Positions 39,511-47,858 of a DNA stretch of 53,756 nt are shown here, one piece after another; the stretch's first letter is position 1; each line of letters opens with the position of its first letter. The position numbers and the translations under genes were made by a program. Below the pieces are notes generated by a model, which did no database searches, was not told the DNA's origin, and worked only from the letters and a program-made list of their open reading frames with translations. The DNA comes from an uncultured Erysipelotrichaceae bacterium. Its GTDB lineage: Bacteria > Bacillota_I > Bacilli_A > RF39 > UBA660. The DNA lies in NCBI GenBank assembly GCA_902783215.1, contig CACZQD010000066.1, forward strand, positions 1-53,756, given 5' to 3'.

Positions 39511-39995
39511 TAAAAGTTTTATATGCCGGGAGTTTTGATCCTATCACAAAGGGTCATATGAATATTATAAAGCAAGCAAGTAATCTATTCGATGAAGTAA
39601 TAGTAGCAGTAATGCAAAACCCAGCTAAGCAAACAAGCTTTTTCACACTAAAAGAAAGACTAGATATTATACAAGAATTATATAAAAATCATAATAATAT
39701 CAAAGTTGTAATAGGAACAGGTGCAGCTGTAGATGTTGCGATAATGAATAAATGTATAAGTATTGTAAGAGGTCTTAGAGGTTTAAGTGATTATGATTAT
39801 GAAGTTCAATTAAGACAGATTAATAAAGAAATATCTAACAATCAAATTAATACCGTTTGTTTGTTTGCTGATAAAGAGTATCAATTTATATCATCAAGTA
39901 TGGTAAAAGAAGTTTTTAGCATTAATAAAGATATCTCCAATTATGTAGAACCCATAGTACAAGAAAGAATGAAAGTAAAGAAGATGATAAAATGA
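39507..39995 (+). CDS. coaD: Phosphopantetheine adenylyltransferase
   Basis: This enzyme transfers AMP from ATP to 4'-phosphopantetheine, giving dephospho-CoA, the substrate of CoaE. YAGSFDPITKGHMNIIKQA holds the T/HxGH motif (TKGH). IVRGLRGLSDYDYEVQL and the C-terminal ISSSMVKEV match the ISSSxVRE block. Length 162 aa is standard. It overlaps coaE by 4 bp (ATGA), so the last two CoA steps are one translational unit. Confidence 0.95.
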   Translation: MIKVLYAGSFDPITKGHMNIIKQASNLFDEVIVAVMQNPAKQTSFFTLKERLDIIQELYKNHNNIKVVIGTGAAVDVAIMNKCISIVRGLRGLSDYDYEVQLRQINKEISNNQINTVCLFADKEYQFISSSMVKEVFSINKDISNYVEPIVQERMKVKKMIK

Positions 39996-40768
39996 TAATA
40001 AAAGTTTTAGGCACAGTATCTCCTTATCCAAAACATAATTCAAATTGTCCTGGATTTTTAGTTACAACTAAGAAAAATAAAATAATGCTTGATTGTGGTA
40101 ATGGATCTTTAAAACTAATGAATTTACCAAATGATTTAAATGATTTGATAGTTATTATATCTCATTTACACAGTGATCATTATGGTGATTTATTAAGTCT
40201 TGCTTATGCATCATATTGTTACCATAATTTAGGATTTATTAATCATAAAATAAAAGTATATTTGCCCAGGCCAAATTCTAATGAAGAAAAAATGATCTGT
40301 AAATTTTTAACAAGTTGCAAAGAGAACTATATTAATTATCAATTTTATGATTATGATACGAAATTATACGTTAATGATACAATAATTTCATTTAATAAAA
40401 ATAAACATAATATTACTACTTATTCAACCAAAATTAAAGAAAATGAAGAAGTTATTGTGTATACATCAGATACAGGATATAATAATGAAATAATTAGATT
40501 TAGTGAAGGAGCGGATGTATTAATTTGTGAATCAACATTTTTAAAACATCAACACAATAATGCAAATCATTTATGTGCCTATCAATCAGGATTAATTGCT
40601 AAAAAGGCTAATGTAGATACCTTATTTTTAACACATTTTTGGCCAGAGATTGATAAACAAATATATGTTGATGAAGCTAAAGAAGCATTTGATAATGTTA
40701 TTGGCGCAGAAGAAAATAAAGTATTAAAGTTAGGAGGTAAAAATGAAAAAAGTTATAAATATAGATAA
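39992..40768 (+). CDS. MBL-fold metallo-hydrolase (YhfI/RNase Z-like)
   Basis: The metallo-beta-lactamase fold is shown by SHLHSDHYGDLLSLAY (HxHxDH, about residues 54-60), TSDTGYNNEI (the Asp ligand strand), CESTF and LTHFWPE (final His). The N-terminal KVLGTVSPYPKHNSNCPGFLV with LDCGNGSLKL is the pattern of YhfI-type proteins close to RNase Z and cyclic-nucleotide phosphodiesterases. 258 residues. The start overlaps coaD by ATGA. The substrate is unknown; a phosphodiester in CoA or nucleotide turnover is possible from context. Confidence 0.87.
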   Translation: MIIKVLGTVSPYPKHNSNCPGFLVTTKKNKIMLDCGNGSLKLMNLPNDLNDLIVIISHLHSDHYGDLLSLAYASYCYHNLGFINHKIKVYLPRPNSNEEKMICKFLTSCKENYINYQFYDYDTKLYVNDTIISFNKNKHNITTYSTKIKENEEVIVYTSDTGYNNEIIRFSEGADVLICESTFLKHQHNNANHLCAYQSGLIAKKANVDTLFLTHFWPEIDKQIYVDEAKEAFDNVIGAEENKVLKLGGKNEKSYKYR

Positions 40769-42110
40769 TATTTCAGTAGTTGATGAGGAAAAAGAAAAAG
40801 TTAGATTACTACTGGAAAATAATCAAGGTCAGATATTATTATGCAATTATAATGGTATATATATGTTACCAGGTGGAAAAGTAGATTCTAATGAATTATT
40901 AGAAGATGCCTTAAAAAGGGAAATAAAAGAAGAATTAGGAATTGATTTAAAAAAATATGATAATTTAGTAACGATAGATCATTATCAAAAAGATTATCCT
41001 AAACTAGATGGTAGTTTATTAAATAGAAAAGTTAAAACACATTATTATGCTGTTAAAGCTGAAGTTAGTCTAGATAGAAAAAATCAAAATTTAACTGATC
41101 GAGAGAAAAATAATAAATTTCAATTAGAATGGATTAATAAAAAAGATATTCTAAGATTCATTAAATATTATAAAACAAATAATCCACGTGATAGATTTTT
41201 TAAAGATGAACTATTATATGTTTTAGAACTATATCAAAACAACAAATTAATTGATATGCACACCCATACTGTTTATTCAGATGGAGAATTAACCCCACAA
41301 GAATTAATCACTTACGCATTTAAAAGAAATATTAATGTATTAGCTATTACAGATCATGATACTTTAAACGGAATAAAAACAATTGACAAAAATGACCCAT
41401 TAATCATAAATAGTGGTATTAAAATAATTAATGGTATTGAACTGTCAGCTAAAGCAAACAAAGGACGAATGCATATTTTAGGTTATGATATAGATATCGA
41501 CAACAAACAACTAAATGAAAAGATGAAAGAGTTAAGAACGAATAGTTATTATTCGGTATTATCTTTAATAAACCAAATAAAAAAAGATTATAATATTATG
41601 TTTGATGCAGAAGATATTAAGGATATATTTTCATCTATTGGTAATATTGGTAGACCTCATATTGCTAGATTACTGATGAAGTATAAATATGCTAAAGATG
41701 TTGATGAAGCATTTGATAAATATTTAATAAAAGCTTATGAAAAGACAAGATTTTCTAATAAAGGAATTTCTTATCAAGAATGTATTAAATTAATAAAAGA
41801 TGCAGGTGGATTTGCTATTCTTGCTCACCCTAATCAATTAAAAATGAATGATAAAGAATTAGAAGATACATTACAAAATATGATTAACTGTGGATTAGAT
41901 GGTATTGAAATATATCATAGTGGTCATTCTAAGGAAGAAATAAAAAAATATCTATTATTAGCTGAAAGATATAATTTATTAATATCTGGAGGTAGTGATT
42001 ATCATGGAATAAATATTAAACCAAATATTGAATTAGGTACAGGATTTAATAATAACCTAAAAATAAAAAAACTAAGTCTTGTTGATTGTATCGATAAAAG
42101 AATTCATTAA
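40743..42110 (+). CDS. Nudix hydrolase fused to a PHP-domain phosphoesterase
   Basis: Residues about 15-160 are a Nudix domain with box GGKVDSNELLEDALKREIKEELGID at about 43-67. Residues about 172-450 are a PHP domain of the TrpH/YciV type: DMHTHTVYSDGELTPQEL (HxH), ITDHDTLNG, EIYHSGHS, SDYHG and HPNQ, with all metal-ligand blocks present. TrpH/YciV enzymes (RNase AM) remove the 3'-phosphate of 3',5'-ADP and trim RNA. Placed after coaE and coaD, the fusion could split CoA and clear the resulting 3',5'-ADP. The special CoA-Nudix motif upstream of the box is not evident, so this remains an inference. It overlaps the MBL gene by 26 bp with AGGAGG inside it. Confidence 0.88.
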   Translation: MKKVINIDNISVVDEEKEKVRLLLENNQGQILLCNYNGIYMLPGGKVDSNELLEDALKREIKEELGIDLKKYDNLVTIDHYQKDYPKLDGSLLNRKVKTHYYAVKAEVSLDRKNQNLTDREKNNKFQLEWINKKDILRFIKYYKTNNPRDRFFKDELLYVLELYQNNKLIDMHTHTVYSDGELTPQELITYAFKRNINVLAITDHDTLNGIKTIDKNDPLIINSGIKIINGIELSAKANKGRMHILGYDIDIDNKQLNEKMKELRTNSYYSVLSLINQIKKDYNIMFDAEDIKDIFSSIGNIGRPHIARLLMKYKYAKDVDEAFDKYLIKAYEKTRFSNKGISYQECIKLIKDAGGFAILAHPNQLKMNDKELEDTLQNMINCGLDGIEIYHSGHSKEEIKKYLLLAERYNLLISGGSDYHGINIKPNIELGTGFNNNLKIKKLSLVDCIDKRIH

Positions 42111-42124
42111 ATATGAATTTTTTT
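42098..42124 (+). terminator. Terminator after the CoA operon
   Basis: AATTCAT (42101-42107) pairs with ATGAATT (42113-42119) around the stop codon; AAG before and TTTTT after extend it. AT-rich and weaker than others. Confidence 0.6.
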
Positions 42125-42170
42125 ATATTCATTATAAAAAAATTTTTAATATGTTATAATATTGTTGGAT

Positions 42171-42204
42171 ATTTAATGTTTATTTAATATAAGTAGAGTA
42201 TAAA
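42171..42204 (+). promoter_or_regulatory. Two-component operator/promoter, copy 1 (upstream of the response regulator)
   Basis: TTTAAT (42172-42177), 5 bp, TTTAAT (42183-42188), 10 bp, TATAAA (42199-42204). The 19 bases 42171-42189 are identical to 44195-44213. Direct repeats with an 11-bp step are typical OmpR-family sites and here replace the -35 box. A second TATAAT at 42155-42160 could be a basal promoter. Confidence 0.65.
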
Positions 42205-42221
42205 ATAAGAGGTGATTCAAA

Positions 42222-42908
42222 ATGCGTATATTAATAGTTGAAGATGAGTATACACTTGCAGATGCTTTAAAAGCAAAATTAGAAAAAGAAAAATATGTTG
42301 TAGATATAGCAATTGATGGGGAAGAAGGTTTATATAATGCTCTATCTAATATTTATGATTTAATTATTTTAGATGTTATGTTGCCTTATAAAGATGGATT
42401 TGAAATATTGAAAGAAATAAGAGAAAAAGATATTGAAAGTAAAGTAATAATGCTTACAGCCAGAGGAGAATTAGAAGATAAACTTAATGGTCTTGAAAAC
42501 GGCGCAAATGATTATATAACCAAACCATTCCATACTGAAGAAGTTTTAGCGCGTGTTAATATTCAGTTAAAAAATCCTATCAAATCTAATAATAAAAATA
42601 TTATTAAGTTTGGAGATTTAAAATTAGATGTTTCTAAATCAAAACTAATATGCATTACAAATTGTACGGAAGTTGAATTGGTAAAAAAAGAATTTTTAGT
42701 TTTAGAATATTTTATGAATAATCCTAATCAAATATTATCAAAAGAACAATTATATGACAAAGTATGGGGACTAGATAATGAAATTGAATCAAACAATTTA
42801 GAAGTATACTTATCGTTTGTAAGAAGAAAACTAAAAGCAATTGGTTCAAATGTTATTATTAAATCATCTCGAGGATTAGGATATAAAATGGAGGATCAAA
42901 ATGAATAA
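42222..42908 (+). CDS. OmpR-family response regulator
   Basis: The receiver (about residues 1-115) has VEDE, the phospho-acceptor Asp in LIILDVMLPYKDG (about 51), the Thr in MLTARG and the Lys in ITKPFHTEE. The DNA-binding winged helix (about 125-225) ends in SFVRRKLKAIGSNVIIKSSRGLGYKM, as in OmpR/PhoB. 228 residues. GAGGTGATT precedes the ATG. It overlaps the kinase gene by 8 bp. The conserved TTTAAT direct repeats upstream of itself and of the surface protein are its likely binding sites. Confidence 0.95.
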   Translation: MRILIVEDEYTLADALKAKLEKEKYVVDIAIDGEEGLYNALSNIYDLIILDVMLPYKDGFEILKEIREKDIESKVIMLTARGELEDKLNGLENGANDYITKPFHTEEVLARVNIQLKNPIKSNNKNIIKFGDLKLDVSKSKLICITNCTEVELVKKEFLVLEYFMNNPNQILSKEQLYDKVWGLDNEIESNNLEVYLSFVRRKLKAIGSNVIIKSSRGLGYKMEDQNE

Positions 42909-44106
42909 ATTAAAGCACAAAGTATTCATAGTTATACTACTTATATTTACACTCTCTATAATTAGTTTTATAATAGTATTTAATATTCAAAACTATAATC
43001 TTGAAAAACACCAAGTAATGGATAGTTTAGAAAAAATGCATGATGATAAATTTTCTAATAATGGCATGAATAGGAATTATGAAGAACCTAAAAATATGAT
43101 TTTTATGGATCGAGATTTATATACAGTTTTATTAGATGATAGTAACAATATTAATGCGGTCATTAATCATTCTAATGATGGTTTAAGTGATAACAAAATT
43201 AAAAAGTTAGCTAATAAAATACTAAATAAAAATAATCAATCTACTAAATATTTAGGCAATTTGTATCTTGATAATTATTCTTATTCATATAGTAGTGGTA
43301 ATTATTTAATAATTGTCGATAATACAAAAACTCAAAAAAAACTAATATCATATTTAATAACATCATTAATTATTTTTACATTATTAGAAATAATAGTATT
43401 AATTGTAACTAAAAAAATAACTGATTGGATTATTAAACCAGTTAAAAATAGTTTTGAAAAACAAAAGCAATTTATAGCAGATGCATCCCATGAATTAAAA
43501 ACTCCTTTATCAGTAATTGTAGCAAGTAGTGAAGCGCTAGAAGATAATCCAAAAGATATTAAATGGTTAAAAAATATTCAAGCAGAAGCTGATAGAATGA
43601 ATTTATTAATAACTGATTTATTAGAATTAGCATCATCTGAAAATAAATTAAATAAAGTCTATGAAGAAAAAGATTTATCTAAAATAACTGAATTATCTGT
43701 TTTAACTTTTGAAGGAAGAATATTCGAAAAAAATTTAAAACTTAAATATGAAATAAAACCTGATATTAAATTTAGGATGGATGAAAATAGTATTAAACAA
43801 TTAATTGAAATATTATTAGATAACGCTATCAAACATTCTAAAGATAAAGGAAAAATAGAAGTTATTTTAAAAAAAGAAAAAGATATTTCTTTAGAAATAA
43901 TTAATGAAGGTAATCCTATACCTAAAGAAGATGAAGAAAAAATATTTGAAAGATTTTATCGTATCGATAAATCAAGAAATAGAAAAGAAAATAGATATGG
44001 TTTAGGACTAGCTATTGCAAAAAATATTGTAGAAAACCATAGTGGTAGGATAAGTGCAAAATCAAAAGATGGAAAAACAATATTTAAAGTAATATTAAAA
44101 AAATAA
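42901..44106 (+). CDS. Sensor histidine kinase
   Basis: There are two membrane helices (about residues 7-27 and 147-168) with an extracellular sensor of about 120 residues between them. HisKA H-box is FIADASHELKTPLSVIVASS (His about 198). HATPase_c has N-box LIEILLDNAIKHS, IFERFYRID (F-box) and GLGLAIAKNIVENHSG (G2). It is of the EnvZ/PhoR-like class and pairs with the overlapping response regulator. The extracellular domain has no family I know. The downstream promoters for the surface protein carry the same sites as its own operon. Confidence 0.93.
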   Translation: MNKLKHKVFIVILLIFTLSIISFIIVFNIQNYNLEKHQVMDSLEKMHDDKFSNNGMNRNYEEPKNMIFMDRDLYTVLLDDSNNINAVINHSNDGLSDNKIKKLANKILNKNNQSTKYLGNLYLDNYSYSYSSGNYLIIVDNTKTQKKLISYLITSLIIFTLLEIIVLIVTKKITDWIIKPVKNSFEKQKQFIADASHELKTPLSVIVASSEALEDNPKDIKWLKNIQAEADRMNLLITDLLELASSENKLNKVYEEKDLSKITELSVLTFEGRIFEKNLKLKYEIKPDIKFRMDENSIKQLIEILLDNAIKHSKDKGKIEVILKKEKDISLEIINEGNPIPKEDEEKIFERFYRIDKSRNRKENRYGLGLAIAKNIVENHSGRISAKSKDGKTIFKVILKK

Positions 44107-44110
44107 TAAA

Positions 44111-44144
44111 TTTTAATTTTCATTTAATATTTAAGTAATACAAT
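44111..44144 (+). promoter_or_regulatory. Two-component operator/promoter, copy 2
   Basis: TTTAAT (44112-44117), 5 bp, TTTAAT (44123-44128), 10 bp, TACAAT (44139-44144). It has the same geometry as copies 1 and 3. It is followed by GAAAGGAAGTGATAATA, a ribosome-binding-like block with no open gene behind it. Confidence 0.6.
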
Positions 44145-44194
44145 GTTATCAGTGAAAGGAAGTGATAATAACTATTATTAAATATAAAATGAAA

Positions 44195-44228
44195 ATTTAA
44201 TGTTTATTTAATAAATGTATTATATTAT
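44195..44228 (+). promoter_or_regulatory. Two-component operator/promoter, copy 3 (upstream of the surface protein)
   Basis: TTTAAT (44196-44201), 5 bp, TTTAAT (44207-44212), 10 bp, TATTAT (44223-44228). It shares 19 identical bases with copy 1. The expected transcript begins near 44235, leaving a leader of about 70 bases. Confidence 0.65.
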
Positions 44229-44252
44229 GTAAATGAAGAAAGGAAGCGATAT

Positions 44253-44267
44253 ATGAATAAAAGATAA
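44253..44267 (+). other. Four-codon open frame with strong ribosome binding site in the leader
   Basis: AAAGGAAGCG lies four bases upstream of ATG AAT AAA AGA TAA (M-N-K-R). It could be a remnant or a leader mini-ORF that affects translation of the TTG-started gene at 44304. Evidence is position only. Confidence 0.3.
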
Positions 44268-44303
44268 AAATTTATAATAATAAATAAAGAAAGGGATGAT
44301 AAA

Positions 44304-46355
44304 TTGAAAAGAAGTATAAAAAACATTATTATGATTTTAATAATAGCCATAATTATTGGTTCTATGGTATTTACCATGAACTATGCCAAAAATAATATTA
44401 AAGTACAAAGTAATGAACAACAAAGTATGAGTAATAATGGCCCACCTGATATGAACAATAATCAATCGTCAACTGATAATAGTTCGTCTAATGGTGAAAC
44501 TGATAGTAATAATTCAAAAAATAATCAGAAAAAAACAAATGAAGGCTCTAGCGATACATCCAGCTCATCAGATAATAATCAAATGAACAGTAATACTAAT
44601 GGACAACCACCGGCAAAGCCTGATGAAAATTCAAGCAATACATCCAGCTCATCAGATAATAATCAAATGAACAGTAATACTAATGAACAACCACCGGCAA
44701 AGCCTGATGAAAATTCAAGCAATACATCCAGCTCATCAGATAATAATCAAATGAATAGTAATACTAATGGACAACCACCGGCAAAACCTGATGGAAATTC
44801 AAGTGATACATCAAACTCGTCAGATAATTCAAGTGATAATCAACCACAAATACCTAGTAATGATGGCAATATGATAAGTGATAGTCAAAATAATAGTGTT
44901 TCTAGTGGTAATTTAACATATGGTTATTATATAGTATTTGGTGTAGAATCATTTATTCTAGCTATATTGTTAATGTATTTAATATTATCTAAATTTAATA
45001 AAAAAACATTTAAAGAAACATTCAAAAGCAAAGATAAAATGATTATTAACTGTTTAGCTATTATAATTCTTACATCCGGATTTACTTGCTTAGACAGTAA
45101 AATTACAAAAGAATGTTTTATACAAAATAATGGTAAACAAGTAGAAATGAATAAAACAAGTGATAATACTGTATCAGTAAATGCTAGTGGAACTAAAGAA
45201 ATAAATGGTAAAAGTGAAACAGTAAATGAAGATATTGATGCATCTGATTCAGATAAAAGTGCTATTGTAGTAAAAAATAAAGGTAATGCTACAATAAAAT
45301 ATGCAGCTATAACTAAATCTAGTGGAGATTCTTCAAATACCGAAAACTCTGAGTTTTATGGAGTTAATTCTGGAATACTTGTTACTAAAAATTCTAAAGC
45401 CACAATAAAAAATACTACAATAAAAACTAGTGCTAAAGGTAGTAATGCCGTATTTGCAACAGGTGAAAATTCTAAAATATATGTAAGTGATACAACAATT
45501 GAAACAACTGGGGAATCTTCATCAAGAGGATTAGATGCTACATATGGTGGTTATATTGAAGCTGATAATGTAAAAATAACTACTAAAGGAGGATCTTGTG
45601 CAACACTAGCTACAGATCGTGGTGAAGGAACGGTTATTGCCAAAAATTCTACATTAGAAACCAATGGCAGTGGTTCACCGGTTATATATTCAACAGGAGA
45701 TATTCAAATAAGTAATACTAAAGGAATAGCAAATGGTTCACAAATGGTAGTTGTTGAAGGAAAAAATAGTGCAACAATTACCAATTCTCAATTAGAAGCA
45801 TCAGGTAAAGGTAATAGAGGAGATACAGATCAATCTGGTATTATGATATATCAATCTATGAGTGGTGATGCTAGTGAAGGAACAGGAACATTTACAGCAA
45901 AGAATTCTACTTTACAAATATCTGAAGATTCTGACTACTATAAATCTGCTCCAATGTTTTTTATAACAAATACCAAAGCATTAATTAATTTAGAAAAAAC
46001 AAAATTAAAATATGGAAGTAATATTTTACTAAGTATCAAAGGAACAAGTGAGTGGGGTAATGCTAATAATAATGGAGGCGATACTACACTCAATGCCACT
46101 AATCAAGATTTAAAAGGAAATATTGAAATAGATAAAATATCCACACTTACAATGAATCTTAAAAAGTCAATATATAAAGGAACCATAAATGGTGATAATA
46201 GCGCAAAAGAAGTAATTTTTAAATTAGATAAGAATAGTAAAATAACACTTACAGGTGATTCTTATATAACTAATCTAGAAGATGCTGATACATCATATAG
46301 TAATATTGATTTTAATGGATATAAATTATATGTTAATGGTAAAGCTATTAATTAA
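44304..46355 (+). CDS. Membrane-anchored beta-helix surface protein with low-complexity repeat region
   Basis: It is a 683-residue protein. Helix 1 is at residues 7-24. Residues 28-200 are Ser/Asn/Asp/Gln-rich with three 28-residue repeats ending QPPAKPDENSS. Helix 2 is at about 206-229 and helix 3 at about 245-262. A long C-terminal region (about 290-680) of short strand-turn repeats follows (SKATIKNTTIKTS, SKIYVSDTTIETTG, GYIEADNVKITTKG), typical of right-handed beta-helix or carbohydrate-binding surface proteins. The predicted topology places both the repeat loop and the beta-helix outside. The start is TTG 44304 with AAAGGGA upstream. Two operator copies upstream suggest control by the adjacent two-component system. 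Adhesion or glycan binding is likely but not shown. Confidence 0.75.
   Translation: MKRSIKNIIMILIIAIIIGSMVFTMNYAKNNIKVQSNEQQSMSNNGPPDMNNNQSSTDNSSSNGETDSNNSKNNQKKTNEGSSDTSSSSDNNQMNSNTNGQPPAKPDENSSNTSSSSDNNQMNSNTNEQPPAKPDENSSNTSSSSDNNQMNSNTNGQPPAKPDGNSSDTSNSSDNSSDNQPQIPSNDGNMISDSQNNSVSSGNLTYGYYIVFGVESFILAILLMYLILSKFNKKTFKETFKSKDKMIINCLAIIILTSGFTCLDSKITKECFIQNNGKQVEMNKTSDNTVSVNASGTKEINGKSETVNEDIDASDSDKSAIVVKNKGNATIKYAAITKSSGDSSNTENSEFYGVNSGILVTKNSKATIKNTTIKTSAKGSNAVFATGENSKIYVSDTTIETTGESSSRGLDATYGGYIEADNVKITTKGGSCATLATDRGEGTVIAKNSTLETNGSGSPVIYSTGDIQISNTKGIANGSQMVVVEGKNSATITNSQLEASGKGNRGDTDQSGIMIYQSMSGDASEGTGTFTAKNSTLQISEDSDYYKSAPMFFITNTKALINLEKTKLKYGSNILLSIKGTSEWGNANNNGGDTTLNATNQDLKGNIEIDKISTLTMNLKKSIYKGTINGDNSAKEVIFKLDKNSKITLTGDSYITNLEDADTSYSNIDFNGYKLYVNGKAIN
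44553..44828 (+). repeat. 84-bp tandem repeat, about 3.3 copies, in the surface protein gene
   Basis: Units are at 44553-44636, 44637-44720 and 44721-44804, with a partial fourth to 44828. Each encodes 28 residues of the form (D/N)TSSSSDNNQMNSNTN then QPPAKPD. Units 1 and 2 are nearly identical at DNA level, which suggests recent copying and possible length variation. Confidence 0.9.
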
Positions 46356-46383
46356 AAAACGATTATTTATTTAATCGTTTTTG
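46356..46383. terminator. Bidirectional terminator between the surface protein and the minus-strand gene
   Basis: AAAACGATTA (46356-46365) pairs perfectly with TAATCGTTTT (46372-46381), flanked by A and T runs. It contains the minus-strand stop codon. Confidence 0.85.
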
Positions 46384-46905
46384 ATTTTCTTTAAGTTTTT
46401 TAATTTCTTTACTATATTTAAATAACTGATCATAAAAAGTGCTAAAGTCATTATAATAATTTCCATATTGTGAATCTATTTGTGATATTTTTAAATGGTT
46501 TTTAATTATAGTAGAATCCAAATGCTTTTCTTTAATAATACTAATTGAAATAGTGCCATCTTCTAATTTCATTTTTAAAAAACTTACTGGTTCACAATCA
46601 GAATGACATATTATTTCCTTATCATCTAAATTGATAAAATCGATTGGTAATCCATTATATTCAGAATTATTATCTTGTAAAACATATTTACCCATAATAT
46701 CTTGAATTAAACTATAAAATATATGATATGTTTTAAATTCATTATAATCAAAAGAACCAACATTTAAATCTATAGTAGTTTCTTTATTATTATTTCCTAT
46801 AAACCATATATTATTATATAAATCTTTTTTTATCGTAATTTCGTTATCATCTTTTATAATATTGATTTTATTATTAATATTAGTAGTAATGAAATTTGTA
46901 TCCAT
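46363..46905 (-). CDS. Hypothetical protein
   Basis: I do not recognise this 180-residue protein. It has no signal peptide or membrane helix. A strand-rich N-terminal half (NNIWFIGNNNKETTIDLNVGSF) is followed by a DxE-type middle (VSFLKMKLEDGTISISII) and a charged helical C-terminus. On the minus strand GGAGGAATAAT precedes ATG 46905, and the longer frame to 46938 has no such site. A TTGACA-17-TAGAAT promoter lies just upstream, so it is monocistronic. Confidence 0.65.
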   Translation of the reverse strand: MDTNFITTNINNKINIIKDDNEITIKKDLYNNIWFIGNNNKETTIDLNVGSFDYNEFKTYHIFYSLIQDIMGKYVLQDNNSEYNGLPIDFINLDDKEIICHSDCEPVSFLKMKLEDGTISISIIKEKHLDSTIIKNHLKISQIDSQYGNYYNDFSTFYDQLFKYSKEIKKLKENQKRLNK

Positions 46906-46928
46906 ATTATTCCTCCAGAATAAGATGT

Positions 46929-46957
46929 ATTCTATCAAAAAGAATAATATATGTCAA
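46929..46957 (-). promoter_or_regulatory. Promoter of the hypothetical gene 46363-46905
   Basis: On the minus strand TTGACA (46952-46957), 17 bp, TAGAAT (46929-46934). It rules out a gene start at 46938. Confidence 0.85.
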
Positions 46958-46994
46958 TAAAATTATAGTTTATTATTACCTTTTTAATTATCTT

Positions 46995-47789
46995 TTATGA
47001 CTTTTTTGCTAATATTTTTTGAATTGGTTTGAAACTTTCATTATCAGTTAAAACAACATCGTAATTATTTATAAATAATTTATGATTTTCTTTAACATTA
47101 GATTCTAAAAAAGCAAAAGATATAGTTTCTTTTTTAGGTAGATAGTTAGCCATGTTTATATCGTGTAACTGATCACCAATAACAATGGCGTAGTCTCTAT
47201 TTATTAATTTGTTTGTGAATGTATCAGGTAGTTTTATTTCATTTTTAACCATGCTATGAATTGGATAAGGATTGTCATCATAAATTATATTGTTCTTAAA
47301 TTTCAATATATTACTATGAATATAAATGTTGCTAGTATAACAATTATGTTTTTCTAATATTTTTATGATAAAATTACTTATTCCTGCAGAGCATATAATT
47401 AATGGTATATTATTATTGTGTAAAAATCTAATAAAATCGATTGATCCTTCTCTAAGTATTATTGCTTCATTGTTATCAATAATATAGTCTATATCACTTT
47501 CTTTTAATTTATATTTAAGCATTAGCTTATAACTTGCCATATGCCATTTTAAAGACAAATTCTTTTTATCTTCATATGATAAGTTTGGATTTAATTCTAA
47601 TGGCCGGTAATAATTATATAATTTTGTTACATCATTTAAGTATTCACTAGGATATAAGCCACTTTTAGCAAATAATGAAAATGTAGTATTACTGTTATGA
47701 GTAGATATAGTTTGATCAAAATCAGATACAACATAAAAATTATTATTTTTTAATTTATTAATATTTGTTATATTATTTATATGAATCAT
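46995..47789 (-). CDS. HAD-family phosphatase, pyrimidine 5'-nucleotidase (UMPH-1)-like
   Basis: Motif I SDFDQTIST (about residues 22-30, DxD), motif II IICSAGISNFI (about 131-141), and motif IV IVIGDQLHDINM (GDxxxD, about 212-223) are complete. The IHSNILKF and NPYPIHSMVKNE blocks resemble the N/H-K part of UMPH-1 (cytosolic 5'-nucleotidase III) proteins, which dephosphorylate UMP and CMP. 264 residues. AAAGGAG precedes the ATG. A probable TTGAAT/TAATAT promoter lies upstream. Substrate by analogy only. Confidence 0.8.
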   Translation of the reverse strand: MIHINNITNINKLKNNNFYVVSDFDQTISTHNSNTTFSLFAKSGLYPSEYLNDVTKLYNYYRPLELNPNLSYEDKKNLSLKWHMASYKLMLKYKLKESDIDYIIDNNEAIILREGSIDFIRFLHNNNIPLIICSAGISNFIIKILEKHNCYTSNIYIHSNILKFKNNIIYDDNPYPIHSMVKNEIKLPDTFTNKLINRDYAIVIGDQLHDINMANYLPKKETISFAFLESNVKENHKLFINNYDVVLTDNESFKPIQKILAKKS

Positions 47790-47837
47790 ATTATTCTCCT
47801 TTGCTATATATTAGCACATTTTTATAAAAATTCAAAA

Positions 47838-47858
47838 AACTTATCTTAAAGATAAGTT
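47838..47858 (-). terminator. Terminator after the transglutaminase-like gene
   Basis: On the minus strand AACTTATC (47851-47858) pairs with GATAAGTT (47838-47845), followed by T's; the stem contains part of the stop codon. Confidence 0.8.

Noticed and set aside
44553..44828. 84-bp direct repeats considered as a CRISPR array
   Set aside because: The units are contiguous without spacers, in frame, and encode a continuous low-complexity protein segment.
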